Positions 50,777-59,959 of a stretch of DNA of 64,000 bases are shown piece by piece. The number at the start of each line of letters is the position of its first letter. Positions within the stretch are counted from its first letter, which is position 1. The DNA is from Flavobacterium aquicola. Lineage in GTDB: Bacteria; Bacteroidota; Bacteroidia; Flavobacteriales; Flavobacteriaceae. The notes under the pieces were generated by a model that saw only the letters and a list, made by a program, of their open reading frames with translations, was not told the origin of the DNA and did no database searches. Position numbers and translations under genes: made by a program. The DNA is taken from positions 123,441-187,440 of the forward strand of contig NZ_QUNI01000010.1 in NCBI RefSeq assembly GCF_003385115.1, in the 5' to 3' direction.

Positions 50777-52285
50777 TTATTTTTTAAAAAGTTTTGATAA
50801 TATTCCAAATGCGCCTCTTATAAAAGTAGCACTGGTTACGACTTTTAACACTGATTTTGTAACAACACTTGCGGTGCTTGGTTCGGTACTTACTTGCTTT
50901 GTTTCTTCGACAACGACAGCTTGTTCTTGAGATGATTCTATTTTTTTTGTAAGTATCTCATAGGCGCTTTCGCGATCAATAACTTCATCGTATTTTTTGA
51001 CTAGTTTTGATTTTGAATTAATTTCCTGAATTTCAGAATCGGTTAAAACATCCATTCTGCTCATTGGAGACCGCATCATCGTGGCTACAAGCGGCGTTGG
51101 AATTCCTTTTTCATTTAAAGCTGTGACCAGCGCTTCTCCAATTCCTAAGCTGGTTAAAACTTCATCCGTTTTATAATATTCTGACGTCGGATAATTATCT
51201 GCGGATTGTTTAATGGCTTGTCTGTCATTTGCTGTAAAAGCTCGCAGAGCATGCTGAATTTTAAGTCCGAGCTGCGCTAAAACACCGCTCGGGATATCCA
51301 TAGGATTTTGTGTAATAAAGTAGACTCCGATTCCTTTGGAGCGAATTAATTTTACTATAGTTTCTATTTGTTCCAATAAAGCTTTGCTGGCTTCATTAAA
51401 AATCAAATGAGCTTCGTCAATAAATATGACTAATTCCGGTTGATCCGCATCTCCTTTTTCTGGCATCTGTTGGTATATTTCGGCTAATAAACTTAGCATA
51501 AAAGTCGAAAACAATTTAGGTTTGTCCTGAATATCAGTTAATCTAATAATATTGATGTAACCTTTTCCGTTTTCGTCAATACGTAGTAAATCATCAATTT
51601 CAAAAGATAATTCTCCAAAAAATAAATCGCCGCCCTGCTGTTCGAGTTCTATGATTTTTCTTAAAATAGTACCGGTGGTCGAAGTGGATATCTTGCCGTA
51701 ACTTTCTTCTATTTCATCTTTCCCTTCATCTGTTGTATAATTAAGGACTTTTTTAATGTCTTTTAAATCAAGTAAAGGCATTTTATTGTCATCGCAATAT
51801 TTGAAAATTACAGAAACAACTCCCGTCTGGGTATCATTCAAATCTAAAATTCTGGAAAAAAGTACTGGACCGAATTCTGAAACTGTAGAGCGAAGTCTTA
51901 CTCCTTCCTGTTTGGAAAGTGTCATTAATTCAACAGGAAAGCTGGATACGGAATAAGGAATATTTAATTTTGCGTGGCGTTCTTTTATAAAATCTTTCTC
52001 TTCGCCTTCTTTGGCAACACCACTAAAATCACCTTTTATATCCATCATAAGGACTGGTATTCCAAACGAAGAAAGCTGTTCAGAAAGAACCTGAATCGTT
52101 TTTGTTTTTCCGGTCCCGGTGGCACCAGCAATTAGTCCATGCCTATTTAGGGTTTTTAATGGGATTTTTACAAAAGTATCGGGCAGTGCTTCTCCATCAA
52201 GAATAGCACCGCCAAGGATTATGCTTTCTCCCTTGGATAAATAGCCTTCATTTATCAGCTGAATAAAGTTCTCTTTTTTGCTCAT
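50777..52285 (-). CDS. HerA-like / DUF853 ATPase
   Basis: The 502-residue P-loop ATPase has Walker A GATGTGKT at residues 54-61 and Walker B VIFIDEAHLIF near 287, with TQNPMDIPSGVLAQLG near 325 (an FtsK/HerA-like sensor). The N-terminal LGGAILDGEALPDTFVKIPL and the C-terminal hydrophobic FIRGAFGILSKLF match DUF853 (YjgR-like) proteins. It may act on DNA as a hexameric pump, but no partner such as NurA is next to it. It precedes a small lipoprotein gene by 7 bases. Confidence 0.85.
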   Translation of the reverse strand: MSKKENFIQLINEGYLSKGESIILGGAILDGEALPDTFVKIPLKTLNRHGLIAGATGTGKTKTIQVLSEQLSSFGIPVLMMDIKGDFSGVAKEGEEKDFIKERHAKLNIPYSVSSFPVELMTLSKQEGVRLRSTVSEFGPVLFSRILDLNDTQTGVVSVIFKYCDDNKMPLLDLKDIKKVLNYTTDEGKDEIEESYGKISTSTTGTILRKIIELEQQGGDLFFGELSFEIDDLLRIDENGKGYINIIRLTDIQDKPKLFSTFMLSLLAEIYQQMPEKGDADQPELVIFIDEAHLIFNEASKALLEQIETIVKLIRSKGIGVYFITQNPMDIPSGVLAQLGLKIQHALRAFTANDRQAIKQSADNYPTSEYYKTDEVLTSLGIGEALVTALNEKGIPTPLVATMMRSPMSRMDVLTDSEIQEINSKSKLVKKYDEVIDRESAYEILTKKIESSQEQAVVVEETKQVSTEPSTASVVTKSVLKVVTSATFIRGAFGILSKLFKK

Positions 52286-52647
52286 TTTTTGGTAGTTTTG
52301 ATATCAACTGCAAGGTATTAAATATTCTTTAAATGAAATAATCAAGTGTTTCTTATAAATTATATCACAAAATAATATTGTTTTGATGGAATTATATGTT
52401 TTTTGATTTGACGTCTTTTTTGAATAAAAATGTTGAGAATGTCTAAAATCACTTTATTTTAGAATAATTTGGAAAGTATTTTTGAAAATATTATTCAATT
52501 ATTCTTAAAAAACGTTATAGTGCTGTTTTAGTAATAAAATAAAATGTTAGAATACTTAAAAAAAAGTTTTTTTATTTCAACTAAAAAATTAAATTTGCTC
52601 CTATACAAGTTTATTAAAACTAAAATAAATATTTAAAAATTAAAAAA
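52286..52647. other. 362-base AT-rich intergenic gap before the TonB-type operon
   Basis: The gap separates divergent genes and is very AT-rich with long A and T tracts. I see no ORF, palindrome or clean TTG-N19-TAnnTTTG promoter. It must nonetheless hold the promoter for the ExbB operon and that for the HerA-like gene. Confidence 0.6.
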
Positions 52648-53472
52648 ATGGCAAACGTTAAAGTTAAAAAAGAAAGCACTTCAAACGGTGGAGGAATGGT
52701 TTCAGGAATTATTATTGCATTATGTATTTTTGTAGGTTGGTTAATCTGGTCTCAGGTGATGGGGGATCCAACGAATTTTGAAGGTGGAGATACAGAGAAA
52801 GGTCATCCATTGAATACATTAGGACAAGTTTATAAAGGAGGATTTATAGTACCAGTTTTATTAGGTATGTTATTAATGGTTATTGTTTTCTCTATTGAAA
52901 GGTTTTTTGTTATTTCAAAAGCTGCTGGTAAAGGAAATTTAGATAAATTTATGAAAGCAATCCAAGCAAGTATCAAATCAGGAGATATTGATGGTGCTAT
53001 TGTTTCATGTGATAAACAACAAGGATCTGTTGCAAATGCAATTAAATCTGCATTAGTTAAATATCAAGATGTTAAAAAAGAAGGATTCAATAGTGAAGAA
53101 GCTTCTGAAGTTATACACAAAGAAATCGAAGAGGTTACTGCTCTTGAAATGCCAATGTTAGAGAAAAACATGACTATCATTTCTTCTTTGGTATCTTTAG
53201 GGACACTTGGAGGATTATTAGGAACTGTATCTGGTATGATTAAAGCGTTTGGTGCTTTGGCTTCTGCTGGTACACCAGACCAAGCTGCACTTGCTGTTGG
53301 TATCTCTGAGGCATTGATTAATACGGCTACAGGTATCTCTACTTCAATCACTGCTATTGTTGCTTATAACTTCTTTACTTCAAAAATTGATGATTTAACT
53401 TATTCTATTGATGAGGCTGGAACTACTATCGTAAACACTTACAGACACTTTAGAGGCAGTTTAAAACAATAA
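52648..53472 (+). CDS. exbB: MotA/TolQ/ExbB proton channel protein
   Basis: The 274-residue protein has three or four membrane helices (about 18-36, 70-90, 170-200, 215-240) and the TolQ/ExbB core EKNMTIISSLVSLGTLGGLLGTVSGMIKAF followed by ALINTATGISTSITAIVAYNFF. It forms the proton-conducting pentamer of a TonB-type energiser. The poly-charged N-terminus is cytoplasmic. It is the first of six genes in one direction (two ExbD, TonB, small membrane protein, PstS-like, TPR). Confidence 0.93.
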   Translation: MANVKVKKESTSNGGGMVSGIIIALCIFVGWLIWSQVMGDPTNFEGGDTEKGHPLNTLGQVYKGGFIVPVLLGMLLMVIVFSIERFFVISKAAGKGNLDKFMKAIQASIKSGDIDGAIVSCDKQQGSVANAIKSALVKYQDVKKEGFNSEEASEVIHKEIEEVTALEMPMLEKNMTIISSLVSLGTLGGLLGTVSGMIKAFGALASAGTPDQAALAVGISEALINTATGISTSITAIVAYNFFTSKIDDLTYSIDEAGTTIVNTYRHFRGSLKQ

Positions 53473-53517
53473 TTAATTTTTTGATATTTTTATATCAAAT
53501 AAAATATAAAAAAAATA

Positions 53518-54141
53518 ATGGGAAAAATAGTAATGAAGAAAAAATCTACATCTACCGATATGACGGCGATGTGTGATGTTGCGTTTCTTTTGCTAACGTT
53601 CTTTATTTTGACTGCTACTGCTAAAACACCTGAAGTATTACCAGTTGATACTCCGCAGTCTACTGTACAGACTAAGTTGCCAGCTGATAATTTGTCGACA
53701 CTGACAATTGGTAAGGCACAAGGAAAGACAGTTGTATTTTTTGATCTTAAAGGAAAAGATGTTCGTAAAAAGGCACTTGAATTTATGGCTGATAAGTACG
53801 ATGTTGAATTTACTGAAAAAGAGTCAGAAGAATTTGGGTTAATGGAAAGTTTTGGTGTGCCTATTCAAAATTTAAAAGAAATTTTGAATATGAAAGCAGC
53901 AGATAGAAGTAAAGCAGGCCAGCCTGGTATACCTAAAGATTCTTTAGATAACCAGTTGAAGGATTGGGTTCTTTATTCCCGTAAAGCAAATATTGAAGTT
54001 AATAACAAAGAATTGAATTTTGCAATAAAAGGAGATGCTAAGGAACAATATCCTGCAATCAAACAAGTAATGGATCTTTTGCAAGATCAAAAAGTTAATA
54101 GCTTTAACTTGGTTACAGGTTTAAGAGGAAAGAATTTTTAA
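53518..54141 (+). CDS. exbD: biopolymer transport protein ExbD (first copy)
   Basis: The 207-residue single-pass protein has a short cytoplasmic N-terminus and the key aspartate in MTAMCDVAFLLLTFFILT (Asp near residue 20). A long periplasmic domain follows, larger than classical ExbD (about 140 aa), with a lysine-rich insert near KDSLDNQLKDW. It pairs with ExbB to transmit proton motive force. A second ExbD gene follows after 19 bases. Confidence 0.9.
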   Translation: MGKIVMKKKSTSTDMTAMCDVAFLLLTFFILTATAKTPEVLPVDTPQSTVQTKLPADNLSTLTIGKAQGKTVVFFDLKGKDVRKKALEFMADKYDVEFTEKESEEFGLMESFGVPIQNLKEILNMKAADRSKAGQPGIPKDSLDNQLKDWVLYSRKANIEVNNKELNFAIKGDAKEQYPAIKQVMDLLQDQKVNSFNLVTGLRGKNF

Positions 54142-54160
54142 TTAAAAAAGATACACTAAA

Positions 54161-54730
54161 ATGGCTGAATTAAATACCGACGGTGGCGGTGGCAAAAAAG
54201 GCGGTGGTAAGGTAAGAAGTAAAAAACAAAACTCTAAGGTAGATTTAACTGCCATGGTGGATTTGGCTTTCTTATTGATCACATTCTTTATGCTTACTAC
54301 TACCTTGTCAAAACCTCAATCCATGGATTTGACGTTGCCAGATAAAGAAGAAGATAAAACTAAAGAGAAGCCTATTAAGGTTGATGAAAACAAGACATTG
54401 ACTTTGTTGCTTGGAGAAAATGGAAAGTTAATTCGTTATATGGGAATGTTAGAAACTCCACTTGCTGCTCCAAAAGATTTTTCTTATGGTAAAGATGGAA
54501 TTCGTAAAGAATTATTAACTAGAATGGAACAGGTTAAGCAGTATTCAACAGCTAAAGGCGAACCTGGGAAAGGAATGATTGTCATTATCAAGCCAAGTAA
54601 AAAATCAACTTATCGTAATTTAGTTGATGTTTTGGATGAAATGGCAATAGTGGGGGTAAATAAGACTGGATCTTATGCAATAGTAAATGAATTTACACCT
54701 GAAGAAGTAAAATTGTTAGAAGTAAGATAA
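54161..54730 (+). CDS. exbD: biopolymer transport protein ExbD (second copy)
   Basis: The 189-residue protein has a glycine/lysine-rich N-terminus, then the membrane helix with Asp in LTAMVDLAFLLITFFMLTTT, and a periplasmic domain ending VVNEF/EEVKLLEV. It differs clearly from the first ExbD, so the two may form mixed dimers in the ExbB pore. TonB follows after 32 bases. Two ExbD genes per operon are usual in Bacteroidota. Confidence 0.9.
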   Translation: MAELNTDGGGGKKGGGKVRSKKQNSKVDLTAMVDLAFLLITFFMLTTTLSKPQSMDLTLPDKEEDKTKEKPIKVDENKTLTLLLGENGKLIRYMGMLETPLAAPKDFSYGKDGIRKELLTRMEQVKQYSTAKGEPGKGMIVIIKPSKKSTYRNLVDVLDEMAIVGVNKTGSYAIVNEFTPEEVKLLEVR

Positions 54731-54762
54731 TATTTTTACTAATAACCTAATAATTATAAAAA

Positions 54763-55563
54763 ATGAAATTAGATTTAATTAAAAATCAATGGATTGAGAT
54801 CGTTTTCGAAGGACGTAATAAGATATATGGTGCTTATGAACTTAGAAAAACGAATCGCAAGACTTCTATGCGAGCTCTTATCATTGGTAGTATTCTTTTT
54901 AGTTTAGCTATCAGCGCACCGCTTATTGCGAGCTACTTACCAGACAGTGGTGAGGAGGCTGATAATGATATTAAGATAACTGCCGTTAAGCTGCCTCCTA
55001 AGAAAAAAGTCGAAGCTCCTAAAGATCTTGCTCCGCCACCACCGCCACCACCTAAACAAGACATGGTTAAATTCGTTAAGCCAGTTGTTGCTAAGGCAGA
55101 GGATGTTACTGAAGATCCTCCAAAAATGGATGATATCAAAGACAAAAAGACTGGTGCAGAAACTATCAAAGGAGATCCCAATGCGCCACTTACAGTAGAG
55201 CTGGAAGTTGGAAATGGTCCAGCAGTTGAAGTTATCGCTGAAGATACGAGTGTACACTCTTTAGCTGGTATTGAACAAAAACCAGAATTCCCAGGAGGAA
55301 TTGAAAAATTCTATGCTTTTGTAGGTAAAAATTATCAGGCTCCTGAAGAAGAAGGTCTTAAAGGTAAAGTTTATGTTACTTTTGTAGTAGAAAAAGATGG
55401 TTCATTAACAGATATCAAAGTAATTAGAGATATCGGTTATGGTACAGGAAAAGAAGCAATTAGAGTGTTAAACAAATGTCCTAAATGGCTTCCTGGTGAA
55501 CAAAATGGTAAAAAGGTTAGGGTGTTATATTCTCTTCCAATTACTATACAATCTGCAGAGTAA
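54763..55563 (+). CDS. tonB: energy transducer TonB
   Basis: The 266-residue protein has a cytoplasmic N-terminus with the Bacteroidota motif WIEIVFEGRNKIYGAYELRKTNRKT, one membrane helix (about 43-61), a proline-rich linker (APPPPPPPKQ) and a C-terminal TonB domain: KPEFPGGIEKFYAFVGKNYQ and GKVYVTFVVEKDGS, ending VRVLYSLPITIQ. It couples the ExbB/ExbD motor to outer-membrane receptors. Its stop overlaps the next ATG by one base. A free-standing copy of the C-terminal domain lies at 59487. Confidence 0.94.
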   Translation: MKLDLIKNQWIEIVFEGRNKIYGAYELRKTNRKTSMRALIIGSILFSLAISAPLIASYLPDSGEEADNDIKITAVKLPPKKKVEAPKDLAPPPPPPPKQDMVKFVKPVVAKAEDVTEDPPKMDDIKDKKTGAETIKGDPNAPLTVELEVGNGPAVEVIAEDTSVHSLAGIEQKPEFPGGIEKFYAFVGKNYQAPEEEGLKGKVYVTFVVEKDGSLTDIKVIRDIGYGTGKEAIRVLNKCPKWLPGEQNGKKVRVLYSLPITIQSAE

Positions 55564-55793
55564 TGTTGGATAATTTATTTAACAATTTGAAGAAGAAATC
55601 GCTTATTGAGCGATTTCTTCTTGTTATTACCATATTGGTTTTTTTAGCCTATTTCTTTTTGGGGTTAATGATTATTTTTTGGAATAAGTTTCCATTCGAT
55701 ATGCAGATGCAATATAGAATAGCTTTAGGCGTTGTATTAATTGTTTATGCTATTATTCGGTTTTTCCGCGTATATAATGCTAATAAAGAATAA
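55563..55793 (+). CDS. small two-helix membrane protein
   Basis: The 76-residue protein has two hydrophobic segments at about residues 19-38 and 50-65 joined by a short loop. It overlaps tonB by one base (TAATG) and ends 2 bases before the PstS-like gene, so it is translated with them. I do not recognise a family, but position in the operon suggests an accessory to the energiser complex. Confidence 0.7.
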   Translation: MLDNLFNNLKKKSLIERFLLVITILVFLAYFFLGLMIIFWNKFPFDMQMQYRIALGVVLIVYAIIRFFRVYNANKE

Positions 55794-55795
55794 CT

Positions 55796-56719
55796 ATGTC
55801 TAGATTTAATATTTATTTGGTTTTATCCCTGTTTGTTTTTCTTTTTTTTAATTGTAAAAAAGATGAGAATGTAGCTGTAAATAATGAAACAATTTTGAAA
55901 GGTAAAGCGGTTATTTATGTAGATGAAACAATCACTCCGATTGTCGAAGATCAGATTATGGTGTTTGAAGGCAGTTATGATGCCAAATTCAAATTAGTTT
56001 CAAAATCTGAATCTGAAGTTTTAAATTCATTGTTTGATAAGAGTGCTGGTATTGCTGTAATTGCTAGAAATTTAACTAAAAAAGAGTTAAATATTTTTGA
56101 ACAAAGAAAAATAGTTCCCAAAATAACTAAATTTGCTATTGATGGCATAGCTTTTGTTTCTAATAAAACAAATAACGATACTTTAATCGCTTTGAAGGAT
56201 GTAATTGGTTTCATGAAGGGGGAGAGAAGTTCTAAAATTAAAGGCTTAGTTTTTGATAATCCAAATTCAAGTACTGTAAGTTATATGAAGAATTTGGCAG
56301 AACTGAACGATCTGCCTGCGAAAGAGGTTTATACTTTTAAAACAAATAATGAGGTTTTAAAGTTTGTTTCTGAAAATAACGGTATGATTGGTGTGGTAGG
56401 TGTAAATTGGTTATCACAGCCCAGCGCATCAATGGAATCTATTGTTGGGAATATAAACATTTTAAGTGTTAAAGGTCTGGACAAAGAAGGTTATTATGCT
56501 CCGACGCAAAATAATTTTGGTGAAGGTACATATCCTTTATTGCGAGATCTATATATTGTGAATTGTCAAGGTTATTCAGGTTTAGGGATGGGATTTGCTT
56601 CATTCGTTGCAGGTGATATTGGGCAAAGAATTGTACTGAAATCAGGTTTGTTGCCATACAAAATACCTACAAGGAAGCTAAATATTATTCACGGTAACAC
56701 TAATAATGAAAAAAAATAA
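55796..56719 (+). CDS. PstS-like substrate-binding lipoprotein
   Basis: The 307-residue lipoprotein has a lipobox FFNC with Cys20, and the periplasmic binding-protein fold of the PstS group: GKAVIYVDETITPIVEDQIMVFE near 36, FAIDGIAFVSNKTNNDTLIALKDVIGFMKGE near 115-145 and a C-terminal YPLLRDLYIVNCQGYSGLGMGFASFVAGDIGQRI. It lacks the phosphate ABC transporter genes beside it. This combination with TonB, ExbD and TPR genes recurs in Bacteroidota; a binding function other than phosphate uptake seems likely. Confidence 0.85.
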   Translation: MSRFNIYLVLSLFVFLFFNCKKDENVAVNNETILKGKAVIYVDETITPIVEDQIMVFEGSYDAKFKLVSKSESEVLNSLFDKSAGIAVIARNLTKKELNIFEQRKIVPKITKFAIDGIAFVSNKTNNDTLIALKDVIGFMKGERSSKIKGLVFDNPNSSTVSYMKNLAELNDLPAKEVYTFKTNNEVLKFVSENNGMIGVVGVNWLSQPSASMESIVGNINILSVKGLDKEGYYAPTQNNFGEGTYPLLRDLYIVNCQGYSGLGMGFASFVAGDIGQRIVLKSGLLPYKIPTRKLNIIHGNTNNEKK

Positions 56720-56744
56720 TTGAAATTAATTTAATGTAATAAAG

Positions 56745-58415
56745 ATGAATAAAGTTAAATTTTTAAGTATTGCTCTATTGGCAGTTGTTACAACTGGCCG
56801 TGCGCAAGATCTTAATCAAGCAAAAAAAGCAATCGATGCTGAGCAATTTGAAAGTGCAAAATCAATTTTAAAATCTATAATAGCAGCTAAACCGACCAAT
56901 GGTACAGCTGATTTTTATTTAGGTAATGTGTATTTATTACAAAACAATGCAGATTCTGCAAAGATTTATTACCAAAAAGGTCTTGCCGGATCGGAAGGTG
57001 CTAGGTTAAATCATATTGGTCTGGGGCTGATCGATCTTGATAATGGAAATGCAGCTGCGGCTGAGGAAAAGTTTGCTTTAGCTCTTAAAGATATCAAGAA
57101 GAAAGATATTGAAGAGTATCTTTTTATTGGGCGAGCTTATACATATTCGACTAAACCAGATTATAAAAAGGCATTAGAATATCTGAATAAAGCTAAATTG
57201 GTTAATCCTCAGGATGCGCAATTAAATTTAGCTTTGGGTAATGCATATTATGGAGATAAAAATCAAAATGAAGCATATTCAGCTTATAGAAATGCGTACG
57301 CTGCAGATAATACTTTAATTAGAGCAAAAATGCAGTTAGGTGTTTTGTTAAAAGGTGCCAAAGCTTACACTGAAGCTATAAAAGCGTTTGATGAAGTTGT
57401 GGCAATTAATCCAAATTATGGTCCTGTTTTCCGCGAACTAGCTGAAACGTATTATTTGTGGGGTAGAAATGAGCCAGCTAAATATAGAACTTATATCGAT
57501 AAAGCTTTAGTGAGTTATGAGAAATATTTGACATTGACAGATTATTCGCTTAGTTCAAGAATGAGACATGCTGATTTTTTGGTTTTGGCAGGAGAATATA
57601 AAGCTCTGGAAGCTGAAGCAAATAGAATGGTTGAATTGGATAAAGTTAATCCTAGAATTTTACGTTATTTAGGTATATCAGCTTATCAAAATGGAAATTA
57701 TGATGTTGCTATAAAATCATTAGAAAGTTTTATTTCAGATCCAGCAAATAAAACTATTGCATTCGATTATCAAACTTTAGGTTTTTCTAAAATTAAAAAA
57801 GCAGTTGGAGAAGACGGGAAAAATCTTGACGTAGTTTTATTTGATAATGGTATTCTAGATGTAAAAAAATCAGCTGAAATGGACGCTAACGGTTTATCTA
57901 ATAATATTAGTGATGTTGGTAAAAAAATGTATGAGTTAAAGCTGTTCAAACAGGCAGGTGCAATTTATGAAATAGCTGTAGCGAATAAAGAATCTAAGAA
58001 CTATGTGCTGGATAATTTCTATTTAGGCAATAGTTTGTATTTTGATAATACAAGAAAAGATATTAAACCAGATCCTATTGCGTTGCAAAGAGCTGATTTA
58101 GCTTATGGTGCCGTAATTGAGGCATCTCCTAAAACTCAGGATGCTTATTTATACAGAGCTAGAACTAATAGTTTATTGGAAAACGATGAGATGACAATAA
58201 AATATTATAATGATTACATCAATATAGTTACGGAAAAAGGTCCGGAAGAATTAGCAAAACCTGCTACTGTAAAAAAACTTATGGAAAGCTATAATGGTGC
58301 TGCGGCTAGTTACGCGAATACTGATAAGGCAAAAGCAATTGAATATTTTAACAAAACTCTGACTCTAGATCCAGCGAATCAATATGCGTTAGATTCATTA
58401 AAAGCTTTAAAATAA
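56745..58415 (+). CDS. secreted tetratricopeptide-repeat protein
   Basis: The 556-residue protein begins with a signal peptide (ending near GRAQ) and contains eight or more TPR-like helix pairs, such as NGTADFYLGNVYLLQNNADSAKIYY, DAQLNLALGNAYYGDKNQNEAYSAY and AKAIEYFNKTLTLDPANQYA. It is the last gene of the ExbB-TonB operon, 25 bases after the PstS-like gene, and probably forms a periplasmic scaffold for that system. A terminator follows. Confidence 0.88.
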   Translation: MNKVKFLSIALLAVVTTGRAQDLNQAKKAIDAEQFESAKSILKSIIAAKPTNGTADFYLGNVYLLQNNADSAKIYYQKGLAGSEGARLNHIGLGLIDLDNGNAAAAEEKFALALKDIKKKDIEEYLFIGRAYTYSTKPDYKKALEYLNKAKLVNPQDAQLNLALGNAYYGDKNQNEAYSAYRNAYAADNTLIRAKMQLGVLLKGAKAYTEAIKAFDEVVAINPNYGPVFRELAETYYLWGRNEPAKYRTYIDKALVSYEKYLTLTDYSLSSRMRHADFLVLAGEYKALEAEANRMVELDKVNPRILRYLGISAYQNGNYDVAIKSLESFISDPANKTIAFDYQTLGFSKIKKAVGEDGKNLDVVLFDNGILDVKKSAEMDANGLSNNISDVGKKMYELKLFKQAGAIYEIAVANKESKNYVLDNFYLGNSLYFDNTRKDIKPDPIALQRADLAYGAVIEASPKTQDAYLYRARTNSLLENDEMTIKYYNDYINIVTEKGPEELAKPATVKKLMESYNGAAASYANTDKAKAIEYFNKTLTLDPANQYALDSLKALK

Positions 58416-58440
58416 ATAGATAAATAAAATATTTTTGTAA

Positions 58441-58480
58441 AAAAAAACGATAACTGGAAACAGTTATCGTTTTTTTTTTT
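58441..58480 (+). terminator. Rho-independent terminator of the TonB/TPR operon
   Basis: AAAACGATAACTG and CAGTTATCGTTTT pair perfectly around a GAAA loop and are followed by about ten T. Confidence 0.93.
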
Positions 58481-58535
58481 ATTATGAATTCTTTTGAGTA
58501 ATTCCTTTATAATGTTTGCGTTTAAATAGTGGTCA

Positions 58536-58564
58536 TTGGGATTTCTTTTTATTACGTATATTTG
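58536..58564 (+). promoter_or_regulatory. promoter of queE
   Basis: TTG at 58536-58538 and TATATTTG at 58557-58564 are 18 bases apart. The start codon follows 17 bases later, which leaves room for only a very short 5' leader. Confidence 0.75.
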
Positions 58565-58581
58565 CACCCTAAATTTATATA

Positions 58582-59214
58582 ATGTTATCTAAAGAAGTTC
58601 AATTAGAAGTTAACAAAGGAACTATGCTTCCATTAATGGAAGAGTTTTATACAATTCAAGGGGAAGGTTTTCATACAGGAACTGCGGCTTATTTTATTAG
58701 AATAGGAGGATGTGATGTAGGATGTCATTGGTGTGATGTTAAAGAAAGCTGGAATGCCGAACTTCATCCTCCTACTCAGATTAATTTAATAGTAAAAAAT
58801 GCATCCAAGTATGCGGATACTATTGTGATTACTGGCGGAGAGCCATTAATGTGGGATATGGATCCTTTAACACAAAAATTAAAAGACAACAACTTAAAAG
58901 TTCATATAGAAACTTCGGGAGCTTATCCATTAAGCGGTACTTGGGATTGGATCTGCCTTTCGCCAAAGAAAAACAAATTACCAACTCAAACTGTTTATGA
59001 CAGTGCAAATGAGCTTAAGGTGATTATTTATAATAAACATGATTTTATTTTTGCCGAAGAGCAGGCTCTTAAGGTTAATCCTGGAGCGATACTTTTTCTC
59101 CAGCCTGAATGGAGTAAAAAAGAAGAAATGACTCCGCAGATTGTTGATTATGTTATGAATAATCCAAAATGGAGAGTGTCATTGCAAACACATAAGTATT
59201 TAAATATTCCTTAA
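58582..59214 (+). CDS. queE: 7-carboxy-7-deazaguanine synthase
   Basis: The 210-residue radical SAM enzyme has PLMEEFYTIQGEGFHTGTAAYFIRIGGC at the start, with the cluster cysteines in GGCDVGCHWCDVKESW (C-x3-C-x2-C), the ITGGEPLMW motif near 82 and LSPKKNKLP near 130. It rearranges 6-carboxytetrahydropterin to 7-carboxy-7-deazaguanine in preQ0/queuosine synthesis. queA is about 11.6 kb upstream; other queuosine genes are not visible. Confidence 0.95.
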   Translation: MLSKEVQLEVNKGTMLPLMEEFYTIQGEGFHTGTAAYFIRIGGCDVGCHWCDVKESWNAELHPPTQINLIVKNASKYADTIVITGGEPLMWDMDPLTQKLKDNNLKVHIETSGAYPLSGTWDWICLSPKKNKLPTQTVYDSANELKVIIYNKHDFIFAEEQALKVNPGAILFLQPEWSKKEEMTPQIVDYVMNNPKWRVSLQTHKYLNIP

Positions 59215-59486
59215 GAAAATGTTTTTATTTATTGGAATTTATTATGAATTCCAAACCCTCTAATGTTTTGCCAGTAGTGTATTTGTTAAAATAATTTTTA
59301 GCTATTTTGACTATGTATTTTTCTTACTAAAAGAATGTTCTTTATGAGTATATCCTAGTGATATGTTATATTGATGATTATATGTCAATTAAATTTGATT
59401 ATTTTTATTCAATCTGTTTTTATAAGTGTATTTTTTTATATATTTACCAAAACCTACTTTTTTAAAAATATATAATTTAAAAGCTT

Positions 59487-59885
59487 ATGAAAAGAATTTT
59501 ACTTTCTATAATAACTTTGTTTATTGTGGATTTTGCTTCTGCACAGGTAACGGCTACTATGGTTGATGATGCTCCTTATGCTTATGAAGAAGTTGAAGTC
59601 AGGCCAGAGTTCCCAGGAGGAAACAATGCATTCATGACATTTATTAGCAGTAACTTTCAAATGCCGGAATATGATGGTAATGGGGGGACCTTGAAAATAG
59701 CGTTCATTATCGAAATTGATGGAAGTGTTACTAATGTGAATGTGGTTAAAGATCTTGGCGGAGGAACTGGTGCCGAAGCGAAGAGAGTTATAAGCAAGTC
59801 TCCTAAGTGGACTTGTGGCGAAACGAGAGGGCAAAAAGTTAGAGTTCTTTATGAGGTGCCAATAAAAATTGCTAGTCAAGGTTAA
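59487..59885 (+). CDS. free-standing periplasmic TonB C-terminal domain protein
   Basis: The 132-residue protein has a cleavable signal peptide ending ASAQ near residue 19 and then only a TonB C-terminal domain (VRPEFPGGNNAFMTFISSNFQ, ...VRVLYEVPIKIASQG). This is alignable with the last 90 residues of TonB at 54763. It lacks the cytoplasmic motif, the membrane anchor and the proline linker. It probably binds receptors or peptidoglycan rather than transferring energy. The preceding 270 bases are AT-rich and featureless. Confidence 0.85.
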   Translation: MKRILLSIITLFIVDFASAQVTATMVDDAPYAYEEVEVRPEFPGGNNAFMTFISSNFQMPEYDGNGGTLKIAFIIEIDGSVTNVNVVKDLGGGTGAEAKRVISKSPKWTCGETRGQKVRVLYEVPIKIASQG

Positions 59886-59921
59886 TGTTGAATTCTTAAA
59901 ACATAAAGAGTCATTCTTGAC

Positions 59922-59955
59922 AAAGCCAAATGCTGTTTCAGCATTTGGCTTTTTT
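59922..59955. terminator. bidirectional terminator after the TonB-domain gene
   Basis: AAGCCAAATGCTG and CAGCATTTGGCTT pair perfectly around TTT, with T- and A-runs on the two sides. It lies 5 bases before the end of the convergent methyltransferase gene. Confidence 0.92.
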
Positions 59956-59959
59956 GATT

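Noticed and set aside
54933..55257. Minus-strand ORFs of 82 and 106 residues inside tonB
   Set aside because: They are low-complexity shadows of the proline-rich linker codons of TonB.
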